Position numbers and translations under genes: made by a program. DNA of 64,000 nucleotides from JAUXJB01 sp965226855 (lineage in GTDB: Bacteria; Myxococcota_A; UBA9160; SZUA-336): contig CBDDEE010000025.1 of the NCBI GenBank assembly GCA_965226855.1, positions 135,646 to 199,645 of the forward strand, in the 5' to 3' direction. The notes beneath the pieces are model-generated. The model saw only the letters and a list, made by a program, of their open reading frames with translations, did no database searches and was not told the origin of the DNA. Positions within the stretch are counted from its first letter, which is position 1; every line of letters starts with the position of its first letter. Shown here piece by piece: positions 26,683 to 34,479 of this stretch.

Positions 26683-26997
26683 TCAACGCGAGGGCGGCCA
26701 CAAGGGGGCGATCCCGGTCTCCGTCGAGAGGGGCAGGAACACCAAGAACACGACGAAGGCCGCACAGAGCGCAAGGAGCCAGATGATCACCCTCTGCTCG
26801 GTAATGAGGTGCATGAAGTAGCCGGCCACCAGGCCCGCCTTCACCGTCGCCACGACCATGGCCACGCAGATCGCGAGAGTCGTCCGCATGCCGATGTACG
26901 AGATCCCGACCGTGACCACCGTCAATAAGGCCAGCGCCACGAACACCGTCACGTAGACTCGGACGTGCTCTCGAATGTCTTCCGCTGATTCGCTCAT
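26683..26997 (-). CDS. coxD: Cytochrome c oxidase subunit IV (prokaryotic type, operon 2)
   Basis: Protein of 104 residues with three helices and the family pattern VATVKAGLVAGYFMHL between helices two and three, the same signature as the operon 1 paralogue (IVKAYLVAKNFMHL). The N-terminal ~14 residues are soluble and acidic. Encoded 9 bp after the subunit III gene. A structural membrane subunit with no cofactor ligands. Confidence 0.87.
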   Translation of the reverse strand: MSESAEDIREHVRVYVTVFVALALLTVVTVGISYIGMRTTLAICVAMVVATVKAGLVAGYFMHLITEQRVIIWLLALCAAFVVFLVFLPLSTETGIAPLWPPSR

Positions 26998-27006
26998 GGA
27001 TGGTTC

Positions 27007-27636
27007 CTATAGCAGATAGAGCACGGGGAAGAGGAAGATCCAGACCAGGTCCACGAAGTGCCAGTAGAGCCCGGCGATCTCGATCCGGCCGGCGAAGCGC
27101 TCGCGGTCGGTCTGCCACAGCTTGACCCCCCAGAGCAGCAGCCACAGATTTACAAAGATGCCCAACAGCACGTGCAAACCGTGCAGACCGGTCAGGGTGA
27201 AGTAGAGCGCATAGAACGTGGACGGGTTGCCGGCCTCCGGCCAGCCGGTAGCGGGGAAGACGTGGTGACCGAACTTGTCGCCGTACTCAAATCCCTTGAC
27301 GATGAGGAAGGCCAGGCCCAGCCCGATTGTGGCGGCGAAGTAGCCCTTGAAAGCGCCGAGTCGGTTCATCTTGAGCGAGGCCCACGACATGACCATCGTG
27401 ATACTCGAGGTGATGAGCACGAGGGTGTTGAACGTGCCGATGGGCACGTTCAACCCGGCCTCCACGCCTCTGGGCCAGAACTCGGGCAACGAGCCGACCC
27501 GGAGCAGCACGTACGACGAGAACAGCGCGCCGAAGAGCATGACCTCGGACGCGAGGAACAGCCAGATCCCGAGCTTGCCACTGGTGACGCCCGTGATCGG
27601 ATGCGGCTCGGAGCGGTAGGGAATGACGACTTCCAC
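27007..27636 (-). CDS. coxC: Cytochrome c oxidase subunit III (operon 2)
   Basis: Protein of 209 residues with five helices. GKLGIWLFLASEVMLFGALF has the conserved Glu; GLHGLHVLLGIFVN and GLYWHFVDLVWIFLFPVLY are family signatures. The chosen start is GTG at 27636, 4 bp after the coxA stop and with a GAGGGGG ribosome-binding site. A longer frame upstream would run inside coxA and shows no similarity. Confidence 0.93.
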   Translation of the reverse strand: MEVVIPYRSEPHPITGVTSGKLGIWLFLASEVMLFGALFSSYVLLRVGSLPEFWPRGVEAGLNVPIGTFNTLVLITSSITMVMSWASLKMNRLGAFKGYFAATIGLGLAFLIVKGFEYGDKFGHHVFPATGWPEAGNPSTFYALYFTLTGLHGLHVLLGIFVNLWLLLWGVKLWQTDRERFAGRIEIAGLYWHFVDLVWIFLFPVLYLL

Positions 27637-27640
27637 GGCT

Positions 27641-29365
27641 TCAGCCCCCTCGGGTCGCGTACTGCGGCGAGAAGTCGTTCGGAGCTCCAGGCACGCTGTA
27701 CTCGTAGGGCCCGGCAACCACTACGGGCGGCTCGGTGAAATTGCCGTGGGGCGGCGGCGTCGGCGTCGCCCACTCGAGCGTGGTCGCCTGCCAGGGATTC
27801 TCGCGAGCTCGCTCCTTCTTACGCATGCTCGCGAAGAAGTTGTAGATGAACGGGAGCTGCGACAGTGCGAGCAACCAGGCCGACCAGGAAGTAATCATGG
27901 TCAGGCCGTGAGCTCCGGCTCCGATCTCGTAGATGGTGGGATCGAAGAGTCGCCGACTCACCCCCGCCATGCCCTCGAACATCATGGGCATGAATACGCC
28001 GTTTATGAAGACGAACGACAGCCAGAAGTGCACCTTTCCAAGGCCCTCGTTCATCGAGCGGCCCGTGATCTTCGGGTACCAGTGATAGATGCCCGCGAAC
28101 ATGGCGAAGATGGTGCCGGGGGCGACCACGTAGTGGAAGTGCCCGATCACGTAGTAGGAGTCGTGCAGGTAGACGTCCGGGACGGTTAATCCCAGGGGCA
28201 GCCCCGTGAGCCCGCCGATGCCGAACATGGGCAGGAAGGCCAGCGCGAACAGCATGGGCACAGGGAACCGGATCGATGCCCCCCACAGGCTGAGAAGGAG
28301 GCAGGTCAGGATGATCACCGAGGGGATCGAGATGATCATGGTGGTGGTCTGGAAGAAGCTCGACATCGTGGTTCCCATGCCCGTCAAGTACATGTGGTGT
28401 GCCCACACGGTGAACGACAGGAATCCGAGGGTCAGCAGTGAGTACACCATGGTGCGGTAGCCCCACAGGGGCTTGCGGGTGTTGACTGCGATCACCTCGG
28501 CCACGATTCCCATGCCGGGCAGGATCAGGACGTAAACCTCGGGATGGGCCAGGAACCAGAACAGGTGTTGCCAGAGCAGGGGGCTGCCCCCGCCGGCATT
28601 GGGGGCCGGCTCGCCTCCCACCACGAGCCCGCTCGGCATGAAGAAGCTCGTGTCGGCCAGCCGGTCCATCAGCTGGAAGACGGCCGCAGCCTGGAGCGGG
28701 GGGAACGCCAGCAGCAGCAGGAACGCGGTCACCAGCTGCGACCAGACGAAGAAAGGCAGGCGGAAGAACGTCATGCCCTCCGCCCGCAGGTGGACGATCG
28801 TGGTGATGAAGTTGATCGCCCCCAGGAGCGAGGACGCGATGAGGAAGATCATCCCGACCAGCCAGGCCGTCTGCCCTATGGTCGCGATGACCGCGAGGGG
28901 GGCGTACGAGGTCCAGCCCGAGCTCGCCGCGCCGCCCGGCAGAAAGAAGCTCGCGAGCATGACCACGCCGCCGATCACGAACGCCTGGTAGCTCATCATG
29001 TTCAGGCGCGGGAAGGCCATGTCCGGCGCGCCGATCTGGAGCGGAACCACGTAGTTGCCGAACGCTCCGACCGCGAGCGGCACGATCCCCATGAAGACCA
29101 TGATGGTGCCGTGCATGGCACCGAGCTGGTTGTAGAAATCGGGCAGCATGGCGCCCTGATCCACCAGGGAATCGCTGAGCAGAGCTCCAATGACCGGGAT
29201 CGCCTCACCTGGATAGGCCAGCTGCCAGCGCATCATCATCATCAAGCAGAAGCCAAAGAACAGGAAGACCAGCGAGGTAAGCCCGTACTGGATTCCGATC
29301 GTCTTGTGGTCCGTGGAGAAGACGTACTTGCTCCAGAAACCCAGCTCGCCGTGTGTCTCACTCAT
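27641..29365 (-). CDS. coxA: Cytochrome c oxidase subunit I, A1 type (operon 2)
   Basis: Catalytic subunit of 574 residues. HPEVY provides the CuB His, the A1-type Glu and the cross-linking Tyr; WAHHMY holds the next CuB His pair; APDMAFPRLN is the D-channel entrance. A 60-residue insertion-like loop near VVGGEPAPNAGGGSP before the HPEVY helix differs from the operon 1 protein, so the two CoxA are distinct paralogues rather than a recent duplication. ATG at 29365 overlaps the coxB stop by 8 bp. Confidence 0.95.
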   Translation of the reverse strand: MSETHGELGFWSKYVFSTDHKTIGIQYGLTSLVFLFFGFCLMMMMRWQLAYPGEAIPVIGALLSDSLVDQGAMLPDFYNQLGAMHGTIMVFMGIVPLAVGAFGNYVVPLQIGAPDMAFPRLNMMSYQAFVIGGVVMLASFFLPGGAASSGWTSYAPLAVIATIGQTAWLVGMIFLIASSLLGAINFITTIVHLRAEGMTFFRLPFFVWSQLVTAFLLLLAFPPLQAAAVFQLMDRLADTSFFMPSGLVVGGEPAPNAGGGSPLLWQHLFWFLAHPEVYVLILPGMGIVAEVIAVNTRKPLWGYRTMVYSLLTLGFLSFTVWAHHMYLTGMGTTMSSFFQTTTMIISIPSVIILTCLLLSLWGASIRFPVPMLFALAFLPMFGIGGLTGLPLGLTVPDVYLHDSYYVIGHFHYVVAPGTIFAMFAGIYHWYPKITGRSMNEGLGKVHFWLSFVFINGVFMPMMFEGMAGVSRRLFDPTIYEIGAGAHGLTMITSWSAWLLALSQLPFIYNFFASMRKKERARENPWQATTLEWATPTPPPHGNFTEPPVVVAGPYEYSVPGAPNDFSPQYATRGG

Positions 29366-30119
29366 CGTCGAGCCCCAGGTAGTCGTGCTCTTCATCCAGC
29401 CAGCTCTGGAAGTCCTCGGGTGACTCGATGACGAGATCGGCCTTCATCTCGTAGTGACCGAGGCCGCACAGCTGCGCGCACCCCAGCTGGAACCTGCCCG
29501 TTTCTTTGGCCTCGAACCAGACCGCGATCTCCATGCCCGGGACCGCGTCCTGCGTGACCCGCATGACCGGCATCTTGAAGCTGTGGATCGTGTCCTTGGC
29601 GGTCAGGCGCGCGATCACCGGCCGCCCCACCGGAAAGTGGAAGCCGCGCACGGTGATGTCATCGATCCCCGCCTCGTCGTCGTAGTCCAAGCCGGCAGGG
29701 TTGTCGTCGCTGTAGTGCTCAGCGCCAGTGGCTCCGAAAACGCCGTCCCGCCCCGGGTAGTGGAACAGCCACTTGAACTGCTCCGCCACGACGCGCACGA
29801 CCAGCGGATCCTCGGGGAACTCCGTGGTGATGTTCTTGATCTGCGCCCAGACAGGCACTGCGAGCCCGATCAGGACCACGAACTCCGCAACGGCCACTCC
29901 GACCTCGAGCCACTTGGACAACCGCGCCTTGATCGGCTCGTAGACGGCGACGTGGCCCGTGCGCTGGCGGAAGCGCACGAGGCAGTACACGATGAACAGG
30001 CTCCAGCCGACGAACAGAGCCAGCATGAACCAGTGGATCATGTTCATGAGAAGATCGACGTCGGCGCCGTGAACGGAGACGTCCGGTGGCAGCCACCAGC
30101 CGTATTGCGGTTGGTCCAT
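29358..30119 (-). CDS. coxB: Cytochrome c oxidase subunit II with CuA site (operon 2)
   Basis: Protein of 253 residues: two N-terminal helices (about 24-47, 73-93) and a periplasmic CuA domain. The ligands are H179 (TIHSFKMP) and C214, Q216, C218, H222 and M225 in CAQLCGLGHYEM. The E-to-Q change at the carbonyl ligand is common and tolerated. An Asp/Glu-rich insertion (about 134-153, HYSDDNP, DYDDEAG) in the cupredoxin domain and the acidic C-terminus set it apart from operon 1. Acidic surfaces suit docking of a basic cytochrome c. Confidence 0.95.
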   Translation of the reverse strand: MDQPQYGWWLPPDVSVHGADVDLLMNMIHWFMLALFVGWSLFIVYCLVRFRQRTGHVAVYEPIKARLSKWLEVGVAVAEFVVLIGLAVPVWAQIKNITTEFPEDPLVVRVVAEQFKWLFHYPGRDGVFGATGAEHYSDDNPAGLDYDDEAGIDDITVRGFHFPVGRPVIARLTAKDTIHSFKMPVMRVTQDAVPGMEIAVWFEAKETGRFQLGCAQLCGLGHYEMKADLVIESPEDFQSWLDEEHDYLGLDDE

Positions 30120-30131
30120 TGGGTTCCCCCG

Positions 30132-30878
30132 TCAGCCCTCGTAAGTGAAATCGAGCGCCTGGGTTTCGTTGTCGCCGATGGTGATGGTCTGCTCCATCGT
30201 CTCGTACTTCTCGTGCCAGACTTCGATCGTGTAAGTGCCAGGGGGGAGATTCGCGAGCGTGAACGAGCCGTCGTCCCCGGTTACCGCGAAGTAGGGATGG
30301 TCCACCACGGCGACAAAGGCGTTCATCCAGGGATGGATGTCGCACTTGACCTTCATCGGCGGACTCGCCTCATCCCTTCTCATCCGGATGGAGACGTTGG
30401 CGGCGCCCGCCGGCTGGGACCGATTGAACGACCGGTTGACCTTCGCATAGCCGTGAACGTTGTGCGCGGTGGGGTCGCTGGTCTTGATCGACAGGGACTG
30501 CCCCGTCCGCATGCCCTGCACGTGCGGCTGATACCAACAGCCTTTCTGGTCCAGCAGGGCGTCGCCTTCGGGCAGCGGAAAGCTCCAGCCCTCGATGCCC
30601 GACTTGACCCAGACGAAGACGTTCCGCAGCGTTCCGTTGTCATTCACGACGACGCTATCCGGCCTCAGCCTCTTGCCGCCGTGAAGCTCCGCGCACTTCT
30701 CGTCTGCGCCCGCCATGTCGATGGGCCGCGTTCGCGGTTTCTTTCCATCGAACTTCACGCTTCCCGTGATGGTCGCCGTGCCCATCGCGGCGTCCCAAGC
30801 CTTGCCGTCCTGGCCGCTGCCCGTCGCGGGCAGAAGCAAAGCCAGGCATGCTGCAACAAGAATCAGTCGGTTGTGCAC
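30132..30878 (-). CDS. Periplasmic cupredoxin-like protein with C-terminal carboxypeptidase-regulatory-like domain
   Basis: Exported protein of 248 residues, first gene of oxidase operon 2. The signal peptide covers about 1-22. The middle domain looks like a cupredoxin: H139 in TAHNVHGY pairs with C179, H182 and M185 in KCDIHPWM, the usual His-Cys-His-Met copper set. Residues about 195-248 (GDDGSFTLANLPPGTYTIEV) form a transthyretin-like carboxypeptidase regulatory domain. Related proteins are found near respiratory oxidase genes. A role as copper chaperone or electron carrier for CuA is plausible but inferred. The start is GTG at 30878 with GGGGGA upstream; an earlier start would lose the signal peptide. 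Confidence 0.7.
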   Translation of the reverse strand: MHNRLILVAACLALLLPATGSGQDGKAWDAAMGTATITGSVKFDGKKPRTRPIDMAGADEKCAELHGGKRLRPDSVVVNDNGTLRNVFVWVKSGIEGWSFPLPEGDALLDQKGCWYQPHVQGMRTGQSLSIKTSDPTAHNVHGYAKVNRSFNRSQPAGAANVSIRMRRDEASPPMKVKCDIHPWMNAFVAVVDHPYFAVTGDDGSFTLANLPPGTYTIEVWHEKYETMEQTITIGDNETQALDFTYEG

Positions 30879-31068
30879 GGATCCCCCTATCGCCTTTGAC
30901 AAGCCGGAGCGCGGCGACTCGACGCGGTGACTGTGAGGTCTCGAGCCTGGAGGCTCCGGCAGAACCTCCTGTGACCTCTGGACAGTCCGCGGCATTTCAG
31001 CATAACGTAGCCCGAATCTCAACCGGACCCGCGGGCCGATCGGCCGCATTGTAGTGAGGGGGGCGTGG

Positions 31069-32823
31069 ATGGTCGAGGCCAAGAGCTGGCCGGGAGCTCT
31101 CGGGGGAGTTCGCGGCGGGATCCTGAAGGTCTCGCTCATCCTGACCGGAGTCTATCTCCTGGTCTGGCTGCTGCCGCAGGCGTTCGAGGCCGCCGACTAC
31201 CGCCGGTTCCCGGTGATCGGCAGCCGCGTGCTCGTCTGGTGCCTGGCCCAGGGTCACCTCCTCTTCGCGGCCTTCGTGCTGGGCGTGCCGATCTTCGCTC
31301 TGATCGCCGAGGTGCTCGGCGTCGTCACGAAGAGCGAGCGCTACGACGGCCTGGCCAAGGATTTCACCCGCCTGCTGGCAATGAGCTACACGATCACGGC
31401 CGCCCTGGGCGGTCTCTTGCTGGTGGCACTGGTCGCGCTCTACCCCAGGTTCGTCGCCCACATGGAGAAGGTGTTCGACCCCACGTGGGGCTTTTACGTC
31501 GCTGTAATCTTCGGCGAGGCGCTGTTCGCGTATCTCTACTGGTACACGTGGGACCTGCTCCAGGGCCCGCGCAAGGGCTGGCACATCTTCCTGGGAGTGA
31601 TGGTCAACGTCGGGGGAATCGCGATCCTGGTAATCACGAACGCCTGGACGGGCTACATGATGACTCCCGGCGGCGTCGAGGGCACCGACCTGGCCATCAC
31701 GGTCACCAGCCGCGCCGAGGCCTTCATGAACTTCGCCTGGAACCCGCTGAACATCCACCGGCTGCTGGCCAACGTGTGCTTCGGCGGAGCCATCGTGGGC
31801 GCCTACGCCGCCTTCCGCTTTCTGGCAGCGACCGACGACGAGGAGCGGGCCAACTACGACTGGATGGGGTACATCGGGAGCTTCATCGCCGTCGCCGCGT
31901 TCATCCCCCTGCCGTTCGCCGGCTACTACCTCGGGCTCGAGATCTACACCTACAGCCAGCAGATGGGCGTGTCGATGATGGGCGGCTCCTTCGCCCAGCT
32001 GTGGATTCTGCAGGCCATCCTGATCGGCTCGCTGTTCCTGGCCATCAACCTCTACCTGTGGCTGGCCATGGGCAGGATCCCCGGCGGCGAGCGCTATCGC
32101 GTGTTCCAAGCCCCGGTGCTCATCGTTCTGGCGACCGGCCTCGCGGTCTGGGCGACGCCCCACACCATCATCGCGACGTTCGCCGAGATGCAGGCGATGG
32201 GCGCGGCGCACCACCCCAGGCTCGGCGTGCTCGGTGTCATGTCGGCGAAGAACACCGCCGTGAACCTGATGATCATCTCCACGTTCATCACGTTCATGCT
32301 CTACCGGCGCGGCAACAAGCTGGCGACGTCGGCCTTCGCCGCCCCGGGCAACTGGATCCAGGCCGTGGCCTTCGCGGCAGTCATCGGCGGGATCGTCGCG
32401 ATTGGCATCTACGGCTATTTCGTCCCCGCCGCCGTGCGGGTCGGGCTGTCGGGCTACCAGCCGCTGATGGTCGGCGCCTTCATGGTCCTGTTCCTCGCGA
32501 TCGAGGGGGTGGCGTACCGGGGAGCGGAATCGCTCGGTGAGATCCGCTGGGGGCAGATGCCGAGGCTATCGCAGTACGTGCTGTTCTTCCTAGCCGCCAC
32601 CTTCACCTGGCTGATGGGGCTGATGGGCTACATCCGTTCCGGCGTCCGACAGCACTGGCACGTCTATCAGGTAATGCGCGACACGAGCGAAGGCGCGTAC
32701 ATCCCGACCCACGGGTTCGCGACCATGGTCGTCTCGATCATCGTCCTCACGTTTTTTCTGTTCGTCGCGATGGTGTTCGCTCTGGCGATGCGCTCGGAGC
32801 GACGGGAGCGACAGGCGACTTGA
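31069..32823 (+). CDS. Cytochrome bd-like oxidase subunit I (CydA-like), no CydB partner
   Basis: Membrane protein of 584 residues with about 14 helices, related to CydA, the heme-bearing subunit of bd oxidases. H63 (QGHLLFAAFV) matches the N-terminal heme His. H230 (NIHRLLANV) and M467 (QPLMVGAFM) match the b558 ligands. The GRQPW segment of quinol-oxidising CydA is replaced by VRQHW (526-530). No cydB lies nearby. Instead, three c-type cytochromes follow in overlapping frames, so electrons may come from cytochrome c rather than quinol. ATG at 31069 follows a GAGGGGGG site; a GTG 15 bases earlier is less likely. Divergent from oxidase operon 2. Family relation is clear; the reaction is not. 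Confidence 0.82.
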   Translation: MVEAKSWPGALGGVRGGILKVSLILTGVYLLVWLLPQAFEAADYRRFPVIGSRVLVWCLAQGHLLFAAFVLGVPIFALIAEVLGVVTKSERYDGLAKDFTRLLAMSYTITAALGGLLLVALVALYPRFVAHMEKVFDPTWGFYVAVIFGEALFAYLYWYTWDLLQGPRKGWHIFLGVMVNVGGIAILVITNAWTGYMMTPGGVEGTDLAITVTSRAEAFMNFAWNPLNIHRLLANVCFGGAIVGAYAAFRFLAATDDEERANYDWMGYIGSFIAVAAFIPLPFAGYYLGLEIYTYSQQMGVSMMGGSFAQLWILQAILIGSLFLAINLYLWLAMGRIPGGERYRVFQAPVLIVLATGLAVWATPHTIIATFAEMQAMGAAHHPRLGVLGVMSAKNTAVNLMIISTFITFMLYRRGNKLATSAFAAPGNWIQAVAFAAVIGGIVAIGIYGYFVPAAVRVGLSGYQPLMVGAFMVLFLAIEGVAYRGAESLGEIRWGQMPRLSQYVLFFLAATFTWLMGLMGYIRSGVRQHWHVYQVMRDTSEGAYIPTHGFATMVVSIIVLTFFLFVAMVFALAMRSERRERQAT

Positions 32824-33740
32824 GAGCGGTCTTCATCAGAATTCTGGGCTTCGTGATCGTGATCGACCTCTTCTACATGTCGATCGGTCAGTTCTGGCTG
32901 TCGCAAACGGAGGAGCATCCGCCGGCCGAGCTCGAGATCGCGGTGGACACCGACACCGACACGCTGATCAGCATGGGCCGGACCTTGCTCGGGGCGAGGG
33001 GCGGCTGCCTGCTCTGCCACAAGACGAGCGAGCAGGGGAACACCCGCGGGCCCGACCTCCGCGGTGTGGGCGCACGGGCCGCGTCGCGCAGGCCGGGCAT
33101 GAGCGCCGAGGCCTACCTGAGGGAATCGCTCGTCGACCCGGGCGCGTACGTGGTCGAGGAGTTCGCCGCCGCTGGCGGTTTGACCATCATGCCGGTCGCG
33201 ACCCTGCCGCCGGCAGACCTGGCCCCGACCGAGCTCAAGGCCCTGATCGCCTACCTGCAATCGCTCGGTGGCGAGGTCACGGTCGAGATCACAGCAGCAG
33301 ACGTTGCGGCAGCGGCGCTCAAGAAGGAAAAGCCGACGGCCGCCGTCGACACCCACCCGGGAAGGGATCTCGTGACCAAGCACGGCTGTATCGCGTGCCA
33401 CGACGTGAACGGAACCATCCGGCTGGTGGGACCTCCACTCACGAACGTGCGCGAGCGGCTATCCGCAGCGGAGATCCGCCAGTCGATCATGGACCCCGAC
33501 TCGGTCATCGCCGAGGGCTTCCCGCCCGGACTCATGCTGAAGGACTTCGCAGAGACGGTGCCAACTGAGGAGCTCGACCAGATCGTGAGCTACCTGTCGG
33601 GCGAGGTGTCACTCGCCGAGCGCCTCGCACACCCGGCGGTGCCCCTCGTGAGCCTGATTCTGTTGTTCAACGGGGGGGTTTGGATCATGCGCAGGCTGGC
33701 GATGAGTCGAGCCGTCGGGTCCGGAGAGCCCAGTGCGTAG
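32820..33740 (+). CDS. Membrane-anchored diheme cytochrome c
   Basis: Protein of 306 residues with an N-terminal helix (about 5-25), a periplasmic part with two heme motifs, CLLCH at 63-67 and CIACH at 190-194, and a C-terminal helix (about 268-290). A linker rich in Ala/Lys (about 158-175) separates two cytochrome domains. Both termini in the membrane place the hemes next to the bd-like subunit. The start is TTG at 32820, overlapping the oxidase stop (TTGA), so the two are coupled. The gene overlaps the next by 8 bp. Likely an electron-entry subunit of the complex. Confidence 0.8.
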   Translation: MRAVFIRILGFVIVIDLFYMSIGQFWLSQTEEHPPAELEIAVDTDTDTLISMGRTLLGARGGCLLCHKTSEQGNTRGPDLRGVGARAASRRPGMSAEAYLRESLVDPGAYVVEEFAAAGGLTIMPVATLPPADLAPTELKALIAYLQSLGGEVTVEITAADVAAAALKKEKPTAAVDTHPGRDLVTKHGCIACHDVNGTIRLVGPPLTNVRERLSAAEIRQSIMDPDSVIAEGFPPGLMLKDFAETVPTEELDQIVSYLSGEVSLAERLAHPAVPLVSLILLFNGGVWIMRRLAMSRAVGSGEPSA

Positions 33741-34479
33741 GCTGGCGCTACCGCTGGCCGCGCTCGTCTGGGTCGCGGTGTGGGCGGCGCTCCGGTTCGG
33801 CGTCCAGCCCCCGATTCCGGGCCAGGTCATGGGCCTTTACATGTCGATCACCACCGTTTCGATCGTCGTGTACATCCTGGCCGATCAGGCGCGCACCCGT
33901 GCCTTTGTGGCCCCGCTCGTCACGCTGCTGCGCGAGAGTCGTCTCGCCATGCCGAGGCTCGCGGTTCTCATCGCCATCCCGTTGCTGCTCGGCTGGTACA
34001 CGTACCAGAGCGTGCGTCCGCGCTTCGACCCGCCCTTCGAGGCGCGCACGATCCACCCCGAGCCGCCTGCCAGCTTCCGGCTCCATGGCAAAGACTTCGA
34101 CGTGCTCAGGGGCCAGCGCCCGGAGGGTATGGAGAAGAACGCCGCGAACCTGGCTGCCGGCCGAACCGTCTACTACCGCAACTGCATGTACTGCCACGGC
34201 GACTACCTGAACGGCCAGGGGCACTTCGCCGACGCTGTGAACCCGCTGCCGGCCAACTTCCGGGACAGCGGGACGATCGCTCAGCTGGAGGAGACCTACG
34301 TCTTCTGGCGCATCGCCACGGGCGGTCCGGGGCTGCCGGACGGCGCGACGCCCTGGAACTCCTCCATGCCGGTCTGGCAGGACTTCCTGACGGAAGAAGA
34401 GATCTGGCAGGTGGTCGCCTACATCTACGACGCCGCGGGCTACACGCCGCGGGAGTCGGGCTCGCCGGAGGGGCACTGA
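33733..34479 (+). CDS. Membrane-anchored monoheme cytochrome c
   Basis: Protein of 248 residues: three N-terminal helices (about 5-22, 33-51, 76-92) and a periplasmic cytochrome c domain with CMYCH at 151-155. Probable axial Met in NSSMPVWQDF. The pattern NLAAGRTVYYRNCMYCHGDYLNGQG resembles the next protein's first heme domain (NLAAGKTLYGENC...), so the two cytochrome domains share ancestry. GTG start at 33733 within the previous gene; the stop shares one base with the next ATG. Likely part of the same membrane complex. Confidence 0.82.
   Translation: MRRLALPLAALVWVAVWAALRFGVQPPIPGQVMGLYMSITTVSIVVYILADQARTRAFVAPLVTLLRESRLAMPRLAVLIAIPLLLGWYTYQSVRPRFDPPFEARTIHPEPPASFRLHGKDFDVLRGQRPEGMEKNAANLAAGRTVYYRNCMYCHGDYLNGQGHFADAVNPLPANFRDSGTIAQLEETYVFWRIATGGPGLPDGATPWNSSMPVWQDFLTEEEIWQVVAYIYDAAGYTPRESGSPEGH

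Noticed and set aside
29454..30899. 481-codon plus-strand frame across coxB and the cupredoxin gene
   Set aside because: Antisense to two well-supported genes, with no family similarity.
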